From Panorpa germanica (lineage: Eukaryota; Arthropoda; Insecta; Mecoptera; Panorpidae), in assembly GCA_963678705.1 (NCBI GenBank), contig OY783213.1, positions 12,714,451 to 12,778,450 on the forward strand: a DNA stretch of 64,000 nucleotides. Reading direction: 5' to 3'. Under the pieces are notes generated by a model. It was not told the origin of the DNA, searched no databases, and saw only the letters and a list, made by a program, of their open reading frames with translations. The translations under genes were made by a program, and so were the position numbers. This document shows, one piece after another, positions 10,501-21,407 of the stretch (its first letter is position 1; each line of letters starts with the position of its first letter).

Positions 10501-12359
10501 CTATATACAATTTTACTGTTCACAAGCTTTATATCTTTTTTACTAACTAGTCAAACAATCTCAAAAACAGTCAAAACTTACCTAATTTATTTCTCTATTC
10601 ATATATCAGGGTTTCATTTAATCCTGTAGAACCGTTCTCAAGATATACGAGTACAATATCTCACTTCACAGTAAATTTAGGACACTTATGTTAAAACACA
10701 TTCAAATTTTAATAAATCCTGCATAACTTCTGAGAGTCGACGTAGGTGTGCTACGTTTGAGATACCTTGAAATACGCTAGCAAGTTAAATCTTACTTACT
10801 ACATTATCATTAGTATATAAGAAGTTAAGCTTGATAGTTTTACACTTACTAGCTTGCTATAAGCTCATTAAAATATTACATTTAATAACAAATAACGTAA
10901 TGACAAATAATAACATTAATAATTAATAATTGTTAACTAATTCATTATAATAAATTTAAATTTTATTATCTATCTATATAGCATAATACTGCATTTCAAA
11001 ATGAAATGACAAACAAAGCTATGTATACGTACAACACATTGCCAGCCAAATTTGTTATTCACTTAATGATTTAACAAGATTCTCGCTTGTTTCATATCAT
11101 CAACAATGAAATTCTAATTTAATATGCGCTAATTAAACAAATTATATAATTTATAATAAACAGCAAATATTACTGAAAAATATTAAGCAAGATAAGTAGA
11201 ATCTGGATCCAAAGTTTAGTTGTTTAGCGAAGCAAAATAACAAAGAAGTTCTTTAACTCATAAAAACAAACTGTTTCTAAACCCATCTAAGATATTTACG
11301 GTTTCCTCATGAGTTGATTTCACTCGTAGATGCTCATGAGCCTGATTGTGTGTGTGTGTGTGTGTGTGTGTTCCTTTCAGTGTATTAGTACGACTTTACT
11401 GAAATGTTTAACTTTATTTCGTAAAATATTTTGACTGTGTAGATAAATTGTCACATACACCAGCAGAGACGCCTAGCGGCCTAGAGATAAATGAGATGGA
11501 GCCAAGTATATGAGTCTGGGGCCGCCTTTTCCGTACAATCACAGAAAAATCGAGTTTTAGTAATTAATGTTATTTTGTAGGTTAAAGAAGCTATTGATGG
11601 GGCTGTTTGATTGATATCACTCTTTAAGAAGGATACGTGATCCTTAACTTGATCCTTTAACAAAATAAACGATTTTTTAAGGGTGAAACTAAATCTAGTG
11701 TAATAATGACTGTTTTTATAAAGTTTTTGCTTTGTTAATTAAGTTTATTGCAACGATTCAAAATTTTAGTTCAAGAGCTTAAAAGTGGATAAAGAACTAT
11801 TAAGCTTAAAAGACTAAGAAAACTTTTAAACAAATAAGCTCTGCTTGCTTGTGCTTTTCGAATATCATTTTTCATGCAAAGCGCTAATACAATTGAAAAT
11901 TATAATCCCAGTTACTGGCGAAGTTTAACGGATGGTTAATTGTAGTTTAAACTGAAAGACAACAACTGGAACTGGAACTGAAAGTGGAACTGGAATGTTT
12001 AATAACAATACATTGACAGAGTTCATTAAAGCGAGACTTGACGTTTGAAATTGGCAGAGCGCGCAGTGAATTGTGGGTCATGTGGTGTGGGGTGCGTTTC
12101 CCTGGAGCCACCAACTAAAGAGCCTTCTTATCCGGTACAATTATTTATTTAGTAATTGTTGTTTACTGAAAAATTACACGCAGAGCGTCCTCGTTATTTA
12201 TAATTGTAATCACCTCCGCGGAAGTACAAATCTGCGAGATACTCAATACTGAATTTACAAAATATAAAAAATGTTATGGTATTTTTAAATTTGTTAACAA
12301 TTAATTGCTCACAGTTATATTACTCGTAAAATATATTGCACTACAAGAATAGGGAATAT
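10497..12359. other. AT-rich stretch with a GT microsatellite
   Basis: A (TG)n tract lies at 11347-11371 and a short TGGAAC tandem around 11965-11997. A fragment near 10795-10870 (CTAGCAAG, CTAGCTTGCTATAAGCTCAT) resembles the dispersed family best seen at 39226-39498. No gene is recognised. Confidence 0.5.
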
Positions 12360-12605
12360 TTTTCCTAGCATCAACACTATGGTCGGACAAAAGAAACAGA
12401 GTGATAGATGTAAAAGGCTGGAGAAGTGAAAATGAAAACAAAAGGGAAGAAGTATAGTGAAAATATAATAGAGGGTTTGTCGAGAGGAGACAAGGAAGAC
12501 AAGACGTAAGGAAACGGTGAGAATGATGGAGGACTAGAGAAAATGAAGGAAGAGGAGTCAAGAGAAGGAAATGCAGAAAGTACTTTTGGAAATAGAAAGG
12601 TCTAG
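12360..12605. other. Strongly purine-rich tract on the + strand
   Basis: Over about 245 bp the + strand is overwhelmingly A and G. Such tracts occur in decayed LINE 3' coding ends in this window (compare 25370-25640, - strand), but here I found no conserved residues, and the pyrimidine-strand open frame is a composition artefact. Confidence 0.45.
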
Positions 12606-12822
12606 AATAGTTTAAGTTTAATTTCAAGTTGAAGTTCTATGAAATGTATTAAGAATGTAGATTGTAAAGCCGAAAGGCACACAATTAATATAATAATAAT
12701 AACAATAATAATAATAATAAATACAAACATTAATCGCTATTACAGAATATGTTTCAAATATTGCACAGCAAATCCTTATTTTATATTACACTACAAGGCT
12801 AAAATCCAGAATAAGAATTATA

Positions 12823-13289
12823 TAGTTCAAATTATCAGAGTTTGGCGCGGCCACTTGATTAAAGCACATTGTACTCTATAACACCTCATTCCCACTCACT
12901 GTTTTAAGTTTTAATTTCAGGTTTTAACTTTAAATGTAATTTTGAACTTGTGAAATCGTGCGTAATTCGTCAGTAATATACATTATTTTGTAATAATTAC
13001 TTTCTTTAGTTATTATAAATTATTGTATTAATTTATTAATTATTGTTTTAATTAATTTTATTTCTTAATATTTCACTAGCTGAAACTTAATTTTAGGTTG
13101 AAAACTTAAATTAAAACTGAAACTCAGTGAGTGGGAATGGGGCTTCAATCTACGATACACTGTCTCTTTAATATTTAATACAGTACATAGGAGCGGACAA
13201 GATAATATTCACCATCGTATCGTAGATTTATACGACTTTCATAACCTCTTTTAAGCATGAATGAGCGTCGAACTTTCGTAATTTAAACT
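12823..13289 (+). mobile_element. Inverted-repeat element (family A), copy 2, split by a nested insertion
   Basis: The left end (AGTTCAAATTATCAGAGTTT) and right end (inward AGTTTAAATTACGAAAGTTC, then GACG) match family A. Inner block ATCGTAGATTTATACGACTT corresponds to the ATAAATCTACGAT block of copy 1. The element is interrupted at 12884-13144 by a family B element, which accounts for its greater length. Confidence 0.75.
12884..13144 (+). mobile_element. Inverted-repeat element (family B), nested in family A copy 2
   Basis: The left end is CCTCATTCCCACTCACTG and the right end read inward is GCCCCATTCCCACTCACTGA. The repeat extends further inward with AGTTTTAATTT and GGTTTTAACTTT against AAGTTTTCAACCT. 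Copies with the same ends occur at 46125-46263 and, more diverged, at 28212-28622. The interior is very AT-rich without coding capacity. Confidence 0.85.
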
Positions 13290-13444
13290 GTAGATGCTAA
13301 ATTATCAGATTCTAGTTATAAAATTTATACCAGGTATAAAGTCCGTTCGAACAGGCTTATTATCACTTTATATCTGTTATAAGTTTTATAACAGGTTTAT
13401 TTGTAAGGCGGTTACACTTTTAAACACGTTACATAAAAAATTAG

Positions 13445-13753
13445 TGTTCAGTACAAAATTAGTACAGAACATAAGAAGATGTCTCTGTTGGCATTCCAAC
13501 ATTATAATGTATTGTTGTCTCTAATAGAAGTAATGCGCATGACTACAATACGACGACTGCTGTACGCTACAGCGATATGGCATTCGTGTCAGTTGTGGTT
13601 TGGGCTTCTACACTGTCAAGATCATAATTCCCAACCATCTTGTTATTATAAGAATGTTGGTTCAAAGTTATTAAAAAGTGTAAAATTATTTTATCATTAA
13701 ACAATTGAATAATTATTCAATCTACAAATACTCGCATGGTTTTATTTCGTACA
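13445..13753 (+). repeat. 5' LTR of the BEL/Pao element
   Basis: It begins TGTTCAGTACAAAATTAG and ends TTTATTTCGTACA. A short inverted motif TGTTC.GTAC / GTAC.GAACA lies at its start. The ATTAAACAATTGAATAATTA stretch near the end is repetitive. A 73-codon open frame across the LTR is present in both copies only because the LTRs are duplicates; it is not evidence for a gene. Confidence 0.95.
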
Positions 13754-14421
13754 TGCGAAGCTGGTCCTTCGAGTCTTACAAAGCCGATCCTTCGAGTTTA
13801 TTAACCGCGTGTGTTTTTCATTGTATTTTTGGCGTTTTATTACATTTGCCCCTTGGCGATTGCCATTGATTGGGTAAATGGGACGCTCTATTTTGGCGGA
13901 TTCACGGAGGATTTGGATATTTTACAATTACATTTCCAGAAGCCTTACAAGCGAAGCTGGATATTTTACAATTACATTTCAAGAAGGTTTTAAATCCTAC
14001 AAAAAAAAAAAAACTGGCCTTACAAGCCATTGGTACCCGCGTGTGATTTCGTGGTGTTTTGAGGTTACATCTGTATAGTAACCAGCACAAGTGCAAGCTA
14101 TTTTGTTACATTTACCCTATGGCGGCCTGGCAAGTCATCAATTGCCATTGATTGGGTAATGCAACGTTTGATTTAAGCGGATTCGCATATAATTTGGATT
14201 ACTACACGTTTATATTTTAAGAAAAATTATTCATTACGGAAGAGGATACATGGATGCTGGAGGAGGGTAAAATACTTCTTTACTCATGAAGGTACAAAGT
14301 TATTATTACTATCTGCAAGTACCAATCTATTAAAAACTTCTCATGTTGCTGGATTAACCTGGATTAGTTTGTCATCCACGTTTCATCTATCATATAAGTA
14401 CGAATCTATCACCTAAGCAAG
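13754..14421 (+). other. BEL/Pao 5' untranslated leader with internal duplications
   Basis: Two short duplications are visible. ATTTTACAATTACATTTC occurs near 13917 and again near 13963. The phrase ATTGCCATTGATTGGGTAA occurs near 13858 and again near 14140. They resemble leader duplications seen in LTR elements, where packaging signals lie, but a function here is inference. Small open frames in this leader are not conserved-looking. Confidence 0.6.
13762..13773 (+). other. Putative primer-binding site (tRNA-Tyr type)
   Basis: TGGTCCTTCGAG lies 8 bases inside the 5' LTR. It is complementary to a tRNA 3' end CTCGAAGGA plus CCA, which from memory matches insect tRNA-Tyr. A second partial copy, GATCCTTCGAG, follows about 25 bases later. 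Confidence 0.6.
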
Positions 14422-16107
14422 ATGGAGGGATTGAAAAGGCTTAGATCGGCGCGGACGGCTGCAAAAAGTGCAATATCACGGATGGACAATTACGTCAGCG
14501 ACCCAAGGGCTCTCGACTCCGCTACAGTGGAGGTGCTGCAGGTGAAAAAAGAAAAGATGATGACTACATTCCAATCGTACGAGCTCACGCAGTACAGCAT
14601 TTTAGAAATTGATGATCAAGATGAGGAAGACATTGAAGAAGTTGAAGAGAAGTATTTTAACATTATTGCAAAATTAAATGCTAGCATCAATAAGTTAAAA
14701 GAAGTTAATAGGCCTGAATTAGTTCCATTGAAGCTCCCAGCGGTGGAAATTCCAACCTTCGATGGCAAGGATATAACCAGGTTTAAGCCCTTTTATGAGC
14801 TCTTCCAAGCAGTGGTTCACAATAATGCATCATTGTCCGATGTTCAAAGACTTTTTTATTTGAGAAAGTATCTCGTTGATGAGGCTCTCTCAATAATTAT
14901 AAATCTGCCGCTTGTGAACAGTTCATACAAAGAGGCTATTGATTTATTGTTAGCGCGGTATGAAAATAAGGCAAGATTAATCTTTTATCACATTAATATA
15001 ATACTTGATATTCCCAACATGCAGAAAGGTACTGCAGTCGATATAAGGGCTTTTTTATGTCAAGTAAAACAGCAATTACAAGCGTTAAAAAATCTTGATG
15101 AGCCTGTAGACAAGTGGGATATGATTTTAATCTCGGCCTTAAGTAGAAAATTAGATATCGTTACTAACCGCACTTTCCACATGGAAAGAAATTTAGAAGA
15201 ACTGCCTACTATGGCAGAATTTATTTCATTTTTAGAAAGACGTGCAATTGCAATTGAGTATAGTTTAGATTATAAAAATATGTCACATGACAATAATAAT
15301 AATAAAGGAAATGTGGTTCCAAGAAAATTGTATAATAAAAATAAGTATTCACATAATAATATTGTATGTAATCTTGCTATTTGTGAATATACAAACCTTG
15401 AGAATGTTATGAAACAATCTTGGACAACTGAGAAAGTCCCAGAGGAATCAGATAAGTTTTCTGAGGATTACTTAAAGGCTGAACATAAATTTCAAAATTC
15501 AGTAGCACTTAAAAATAATTTAACTGTTGATTTGCCATTACTCAGCCTAGTAAATAAAATAGAATTGGAGGATTCTTTCTCAGTTGCCCCGCAAAGATTT
15601 AATGTGTTGGAAAAAAGATTTAGACACAATCCTTCATTATTGGAGGTTTATAAAACATTATTAAACAGATCAACCAGTATTATGACATTAGGTTTAAAAC
15701 ACAATATTATTTTTATAAATATTAAAATAAAAACAAATTTAATTTGCTACAAGTCCAGTGTAGCTCCATCAAGTAAGGTACTTACAATACCCCAGCTTGA
15801 GATTATTAGCGCAGTGTTGCTGGTGCGAATCAAACAAGCAACAAATAAAATTTTTGATTCAAATACAATACTTCCATCAGATATTAATTGCAATGTTTAC
15901 AACATTGATGTAAAACAAACATCTGTACTGTTGGAATTGTTAAAAGATAATTGTTTCAATAACATTGTAACTATTGAGTTGATGATTGTTGTGTACATTA
16001 TGCAAATGATAATGTATGCTACATTGATAATTATGGTTTCTGTTATATTTAGGATAGTAATTAATTTGTTTTATATTATTTTCACAAAATTATGTAGACT
16101 ACCATAG
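14422..16107 (+). CDS. Gag with fused pol fragments of BEL/Pao element
   Basis: This 561-codon ORF starts at an ATG in good context (AAGATGG). Residues about 1-100 are charged and helical. Residues about 104-285 match the Pao-type gag region (DUF1759 style): LPAVEIPTFDGKD, VVHNNASLSDVQRLFYLRKY, then ARYENK, which forms the particle structural protein. After an Asn-rich link (about 290-310), residues 320-415 resemble the pol stretch between protease and reverse transcriptase (SWTTEKVPEES, then RFNVLEKRF.HNPSLLEVY). Residues 440-470 (YKSSVAPSSKVLTIPQLEI) resemble a later pol segment near RNase H. No CCHC zinc knuckle, protease active-site aspartate, YVDD-type motif or integrase is present. The tail from about 500 is hydrophobic and unrecognised. 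The three blocks are in one frame although the intervening pol is deleted. Whether the protein is made is unknown. Confidence 0.85.
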   Translation: MEGLKRLRSARTAAKSAISRMDNYVSDPRALDSATVEVLQVKKEKMMTTFQSYELTQYSILEIDDQDEEDIEEVEEKYFNIIAKLNASINKLKEVNRPELVPLKLPAVEIPTFDGKDITRFKPFYELFQAVVHNNASLSDVQRLFYLRKYLVDEALSIIINLPLVNSSYKEAIDLLLARYENKARLIFYHINIILDIPNMQKGTAVDIRAFLCQVKQQLQALKNLDEPVDKWDMILISALSRKLDIVTNRTFHMERNLEELPTMAEFISFLERRAIAIEYSLDYKNMSHDNNNNKGNVVPRKLYNKNKYSHNNIVCNLAICEYTNLENVMKQSWTTEKVPEESDKFSEDYLKAEHKFQNSVALKNNLTVDLPLLSLVNKIELEDSFSVAPQRFNVLEKRFRHNPSLLEVYKTLLNRSTSIMTLGLKHNIIFINIKIKTNLICYKSSVAPSSKVLTIPQLEIISAVLLVRIKQATNKIFDSNTILPSDINCNVYNIDVKQTSVLLELLKDNCFNNIVTIELMIVVYIMQMIMYATLIIMVSVIFRIVINLFYIIFTKLCRLP

Positions 16108-16262
16108 AGTTAAGAAGTTTATGTTATTTTGTGTAATTTTGTTTATAATAGTTTTAAGAAGTTCACATTATTTTTTGTAAATTGGTTTATAATAATTTTA
16201 TGTAACATTGTATAATTTGATATTGGTTGTGAGCTTATCTACTTCTGCTGGCTGGCAATTTA
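16108..16262 (+). other. BEL/Pao 3' untranslated region with a short tandem repeat
   Basis: TTAAGAAGTT, then TTATTTT.TGTAA, then TTTATAATA recur about 50 bp apart (16111-16200). No obvious purine tract immediately precedes the 3' LTR, so the plus-strand primer site is not identified. Confidence 0.6.
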
Positions 16263-16571
16263 TGTTCAGTACAAAATTAGTACAGAACATAAGAAGATGT
16301 CTCTGTTGGCATTCCAACATTATAATGTATTGTTGTCTCTAATAGAAGTAATGCGCATGACTACAATACGACGACTGCTGTACGCTACAGCGATATGGCA
16401 TTCGTGTCAGTTGTGGTTTGGGCTTCTACACTGTCAAGATCATAATTCCCAACCATCTTGTTATTATAAGAATGTTGGTTCAAAGTTATTAAAAAGTGTA
16501 AAATTATTTTATCATTAAACAATTGAATAATTATTCAATCTACAAATACTCGCATGGTTTTATTTCGTACA
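16263..16571 (+). repeat. 3' LTR of the BEL/Pao element
   Basis: Same 309 bp as 13445-13753 with no difference found by eye; followed directly by the ATTAG target duplication at 16572-16576. Confidence 0.95.
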
Positions 16572-16576
16572 ATTAG

Positions 16577-18779
16577 TAAATATTAATATAGGAGTCACAT
16601 GCCACTTTAATTGTACATGTCAAATGAATTTTTTATAAGTAATTAATAAAAATGTTGAAGTATAGTTTAGTTACATAATCCAGCTTATAACTCCAACAAA
16701 ACTGGCAATTTATCTCAATGTCAAATCAACAATAAAACTTTCAAACTGAAGTTAGGGTGTTGGTATCACTTGCATCTACAGCTCTATTCATATCAGTGTT
16801 TGCTTTGTTGGCACTTGACGTGTTGTTTCATATCTCACGTGACATTGTCACTTGGCTTCTATCGTTCTATCGTACTGCCATCTACCATCAGTTTGTCCTA
16901 CTAGGATGCGATGACGTTCCTTATATCCATACGTTGTTCGTCGTGGTATGGTATGATGAGATGCCATGAGGTTGCCTCAGTGGCTTAACAATGACAGGAG
17001 TTATGAACTTTTTTTTAAAAGTATGCCTGTCAAAAGTAAGTTTTGAAAATATTTAAGTTTGTCATCCATTTTAAATCAAGTGCAATGATACTCGTACAAT
17101 GGTATACAATGCACTCATAGAGTGATTTTTGAAAGATTTGATTATCCTAACTGCATATCAATTTATAATTTGGAAGTACTAAATGTTGTGTAGGAAAACT
17201 TGTTCTGTTTCCAGCAACTTCTCAAAATTCTTACACACTGCGTTCAAATTCTATGAAAGAGGGGGAAAATGAACATTGGAATTAGGTTGTAGCAAGCTTG
17301 AACCTTACCCTGCAAAATAATTTCATCCCTGGGTTATAGTAAGTGCATAAAACAAACAGCGGATCATTTTGTGGTTTTTTAATTACTATTACTTCTAATA
17401 TTTACTAGCGTACTAACTTTATAGAGTAGAGTACAAGTAAATTATGTTATTTGATTTTTGCATCATTGCTGGAAAATGAAATAACTTTTTAAATGAATAA
17501 AAAAAGTCTAAAATTAAATTATCTTTCTGGAAGAATACTATCACTTCTATGTTCTATTCATTCTAGAACTTTGCTTCTTCAGTACTTTTAAATTAGTCTT
17601 ACGAGTAAATATAGTTTTTAACTTATTTATTAACTGGTTTATCCTAGTTAGTCCAAGTTAAGGTAGAAGTTGAATGATATAAATTTTTGTACAAATATAA
17701 TGAATATCTTTATCTAATTATCTTGAAAATTTGATAATGTTAATCAAAATTCAAATCAGACTGAAAGTAGTAATATTTAGACTAATCGTAGATCATACAA
17801 ATCTTAGTCATGCATACTTATTAACTTACTACCAATATGTTAACAATATAAACTGTAATATATCTTAAGACTATAAGCAGATATTTGAAAGCAGAGCATA
17901 AATAAAACTAAATTAATCTCTATAATTTAAATACTTATACTCGTATTTATACACTATAAATTATGTATTACAAAGATTTTTAAATCTACATATTGTTTTA
18001 AGTGCAAATAACTATCGAAAGTTGATGTACTGAAATAAATATTTTTAAAAAATCATTTGCATGGTAATGTGAGAGTGAATGTGAGTCAAATACACATGAC
18101 CAGTTTTTTATTTTTAAATCCAAAAATTGTCTTTCTCATTTAGAATGTATCTGCCATGCCTGCCATCTGTTAATATAATTTGTAGTTTTACTTCCTTCGA
18201 AATGTTGCATGACATATTACATTCTGTCTTCTCTCAAATCCAGGCCTGGATGCTGTTGTTTAGTAAAAGCGTTATCTTAATCAAACCAATAGAAATCTCA
18301 ACCGCATTCAGCCCGCTGACATATCATTACAAACCCCTTAACATATGACGTATGGTGGATGCTTTTCCTTGTGTTATAATACTGAATATGCAGAGGAATA
18401 CAATAGACAATACAGTAATCCTGCATTAAGTAGGACATCGCTTTGTCGTTCGTTGTGCTAGTAGTGTATCCTTGCCTCCATGTTGTGTTGCTCTCTGCAG
18501 GATTACAACAGTGACGGATAGCTTCTCAAGATACGAGTTATTCGAGGCACTGTCCTAACATAAACATTTTCAAAATATCATCTTATCTAAAACCTTGACT
18601 AGTCTAATCTAACCGTGACGAAAATGTTTAATAGGTTGTTGTCAATCCTTTACATATTGTGGGATATTAAATGTGGACAATAGATGATATTTCTTGTTGT
18701 TAATATATAGACATATGCATCTCTCACTAAAGCATAACATGTAAAACAATCAAATATGTTTTGTGCTTTAAGGTTCACA
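16577..18779. other. AT-rich stretch, no gene supported
   Basis: A moderately GC-richer patch at 16740-16970 has an open frame with no recognised motif and no splice signals I can defend. The rest is AT-rich with no bounded element. Confidence 0.4.
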
Positions 18780-18905
18780 TGTACTAGCTTGCTACAAACT
18801 AATTTCAAGGATTATTTTTACATCTCGTATAGAAATTATTTTGTAGTACAAGGTTCACACTTGCAAGGTTGCCATTAGCTAATACCAAGACTCATTTTGT
18901 TTATA
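18780..18905. repeat. Dispersed CTAGCTTGC-type repeat, diverged copy
   Basis: Blocks such as ACTAGCTTGCTACAAACTAA, TAGAAATTATTTTG and ACTTGCAAGGTTGCC recur in diverged form at about 27135-27235, 28800-28890, 36150-36330, 39350-39470 and 50240-50400. It looks like an old family of short inverted-repeat elements. Confidence 0.5.
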
Positions 18906-18971
18906 AATATTAGAAAGGATGCTCATTGAGGAGATGGGTTGTGACAGATTAAATATTACTAGATTTTACTT

Positions 18972-19225
18972 AATGTGAAACGATACTTGGCCATTTTTTT
19001 CTCGCGAAATATAGATGACGATACTATACAGCAGGTTAAATATTATCAAAAAAACCATGTTTTTTATGTTTAAATCGTAATGTAAGTAACTATAAAAGCG
19101 AATCAAAATCTAAAACTGCAAATAGTTACATCAATAATGTATCTACATTTTAAGCTTTTTTGCACTGACTTTTAATGAGTTGGAACCGCTAAAATATCTT
19201 TTGAAAACGAATATTGCTATATTTT
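18972..19225 (+). repeat. Dispersed element (family D), copy 1 of 2 (partner at 51815-52070, inverted)
   Basis: About 250 bp matches the reverse complement of 51815-52070. Shared blocks, in order, are GTGAAACGATACTTGGCCA, CAGCAGGTTAAATATTATCA, GTAAGTAACTATAAA.GCGAA, ACTTTTAATGAG and GAATATTGCTATATTTT. No coding pattern and no clear terminal repeat were found. Confidence 0.8.
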
Positions 19226-19590
19226 ACTAGTTAAATTCCAATTCCAACTTTAACCTTAAGTAAAATATTACTCATAAATAAAAAGTTATTGAGAAAGAAA
19301 CAATTTTTAAAAAGATGTCATGGATGTCTCCCAAAGTCGAAAACTTTTTATTATAAGCCCTAACCTATAACGATGCCTAAGTTCATGTTAGGCATCATCT
19401 AGAATTACTTCTTAGTTGGGTTGTGATACATTTTGCGTCACGATATTTTTTCATTCACTACATCATAAGTAATAAACGTGACAGGATTTATGCTAGTAGC
19501 AAGATATGCAGAGTACTTGTGTTATGTTTGCACACTGTTAAGGAAATATTGTGAATGCCTGATGTGATGCTACAAGAATAGCTTTGCATA

Positions 19591-19595
<5 letters not shown>

Positions 19596-19658
<63 letters not shown>
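19596..19658. repeat. (AT)n microsatellite
   Basis: About 60 bp of alternating AT. Confidence 0.97.
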
Positions 19659-19665
<7 letters not shown>

Positions 19666-21250
19666 CTGAAGAAACAACAATTTATTTAAAAAACGACATT
19701 ATAATTTTATAACATGTAAATGTAGAAAAAACACAAAAGCTAAATGAAATTCTTGTTGTGAAAGAAAACAAATATAAAATTCAAATCTCAAGGAATTTTT
19801 ATTATTCTTCCCGTCATGATTTATGTAAATTAGCTGGGATTTATTTAATTATTTATTTATTAATACGATGTCTCGTACGTTTTTGACAGAGAAACAAAGA
19901 TTTATAGCTTTCAGGTAATCCGGTAAACAAAACAGCTAATTTAATTAATGTATGATACAAGTCTCTATGTTTCATATTGATATGATCCATTTTCAATAGT
20001 CAATTTCGCGATTTTAAGTTGCATATATTGTTTATTAGAATAATTTTGACAATAATTAAAAAGCTTAAATTTAGCAAAGATAATTAAAATAAATTATTAT
20101 AGCAATATCTGTAGCAATTAAACAAAATTGTTTTACAGTTTGTAATATATAATGATCATCCGTATTAAAGTTCACCTGATTGCAAAACAGTTTATATAAA
20201 TAATATTTGGTTTAGCTTCATTAAAAAGTTCGCTTCAAACAATCATTTCAATTATTACAGCTAATGATTGTAAAACTCATTATGTCTAGCGTCATGCACA
20301 GAAGCTGAAAGCTATGACGTATATTTTATTATAGAAATTGGTTTTTGTAAATGTTGCATTACAGTGAGATTACCTTGGAACATAGTACCTCCGACCATAC
20401 ACCTCGGATCTCTGATTATCTGTCTTTTTAATAATTGGCGCTAATAATTTTAGTTGTTGTTCACATTTTCACATTTAGCAATAAAGTAGAAGGTACAGTG
20501 TGCTTAACAACTTCAATACACCCTATTCACAATAATAGTTGCTATAAAATTCCAATAGCATTTTTTTTAAAGTGTATCCCAGTTCATCACTGCTACAATA
20601 TTAATTTTTCCTTCGAGTGTACGACATAGTTTACATAAATCCAATACAAATATTTGATACCCTTCTATAAAACCATTCGTGTTAGGAATATTGCATTTAG
20701 ATTATTATTCTCACAACGTGTATGAGCATGTTAATTATGAGTCCTCCTATTTAAATTCTCTCACATTTCACTGATAATAAATATTATCTCCACGAACATC
20801 ACATCATAAAATCAAAAATGCATTACTATTTTATCGTAAAACGCCACATTTTTTTAATTAGCTGATATTTCACAATGTCAGGGGCGTACAAATAGGGACC
20901 GAATTGTTATTTCACAATATCAATGTGGCCACGTGACAATCAGTGGGTCGCTCTTATCTAAGAAAAATACTGACACGGACAAGTACGCAGAGTTTTGTAC
21001 AAAATATATTGATCAATATCATGGAACAATAGACACCTTTAGTAGTTACGACAGAATGAAATTAGCACTGTAGAATTTCCAAAAAGATTAACCACTTTGA
21101 AAATATTGTAATTTACACTAATAAATTTCAATACTCTCAAAAATAAATTATAAAAATCAACTATAATTAGAAATAAAAGTAATTTTGAAGAAATTTAATG
21201 ACTGTACGTTTTATTTAAACTTAGTGCCTTATTTCGTTATAAAATGTAAC
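19659..21250. other. AT-rich stretch, no firm gene
   Basis: At 20364 an acceptor-like ..TTACAG precedes a short open run ending TTTTTAA near 20430 (21 codons, start frame GAG ATT ACC). It is too short to call an exon. A CAGGGGCGTAC motif at 20879 looks like a hAT end but has no partner nearby. Confidence 0.35.
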
Positions 21251-21407
21251 ATTTTCTCTGACGTCATGCGTCTTCAATTGGATTAGTGTGATATTCAATT
21301 GTTTGTTAATATTGACACAAAAAATTGTAGTGAAAATATTTTTTGTCAATATTAACAAACGAATATCACGTTAGTCAAATTCATGACACATGACGTCAGA
21401 GAAAAAT
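21251..21407. mobile_element. Foldback inverted-repeat element
   Basis: The left arm (TTTTCTCTGACGTCATG.., TGTTTGTTAATATTGACA) and right arm (TGTCAATATTAACAAACGAA.., CATGACGTCAGAGAAAA) are reverse complements over about 70 bp with a few mismatches, separated by about 12-20 bp. Each arm carries TGACGTCA. Transcribed, it would form a long near-perfect hairpin. It is most likely a miniature inverted-repeat transposon; a target duplication was not resolved. Confidence 0.85.

Larger units (their letters stand above)
13445..16571 (+). mobile_element. BEL/Pao LTR retrotransposon, internally deleted, apparently recent
   Basis: Two 309-bp LTRs (13445-13753 and 16263-16571) start TG and end CA and look identical base for base by eye. 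The element is flanked by a perfect 5-bp target duplication, ATTAG, at 13440-13444 and 16572-16576. A primer-binding site follows the 5' LTR. The 2.5-kb interior carries one long ORF joining a Pao-type gag to short pieces of pol. A complete BEL/Pao element is about 5-9 kb, so protease active site, reverse transcriptase catalytic core and integrase are missing. It can only have moved with proteins supplied by a complete relative. Identical LTRs imply that integration was recent. Confidence 0.93.

Noticed and set aside
12301-12627. 108-codon - strand open frame
   Set aside because: It is a pyrimidine-rich strand artefact giving Ser/Leu/Phe/Pro-rich sequence without domain features.
13479-13700. 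73-codon open frame, identical at 16297-16518
   Set aside because: It lies wholly in the duplicated LTR, so its repetition is explained by the LTR and not by coding constraint.
20365-20430. Short acceptor-preceded frame of 21 codons ending in TAA
   Set aside because: Too short to separate from chance in AT-rich DNA; no upstream exon was found.
20879-20960. CAGGGGCGTAC as a hAT left end
   Set aside because: No matching right end with flanking 8-bp duplication was found nearby.
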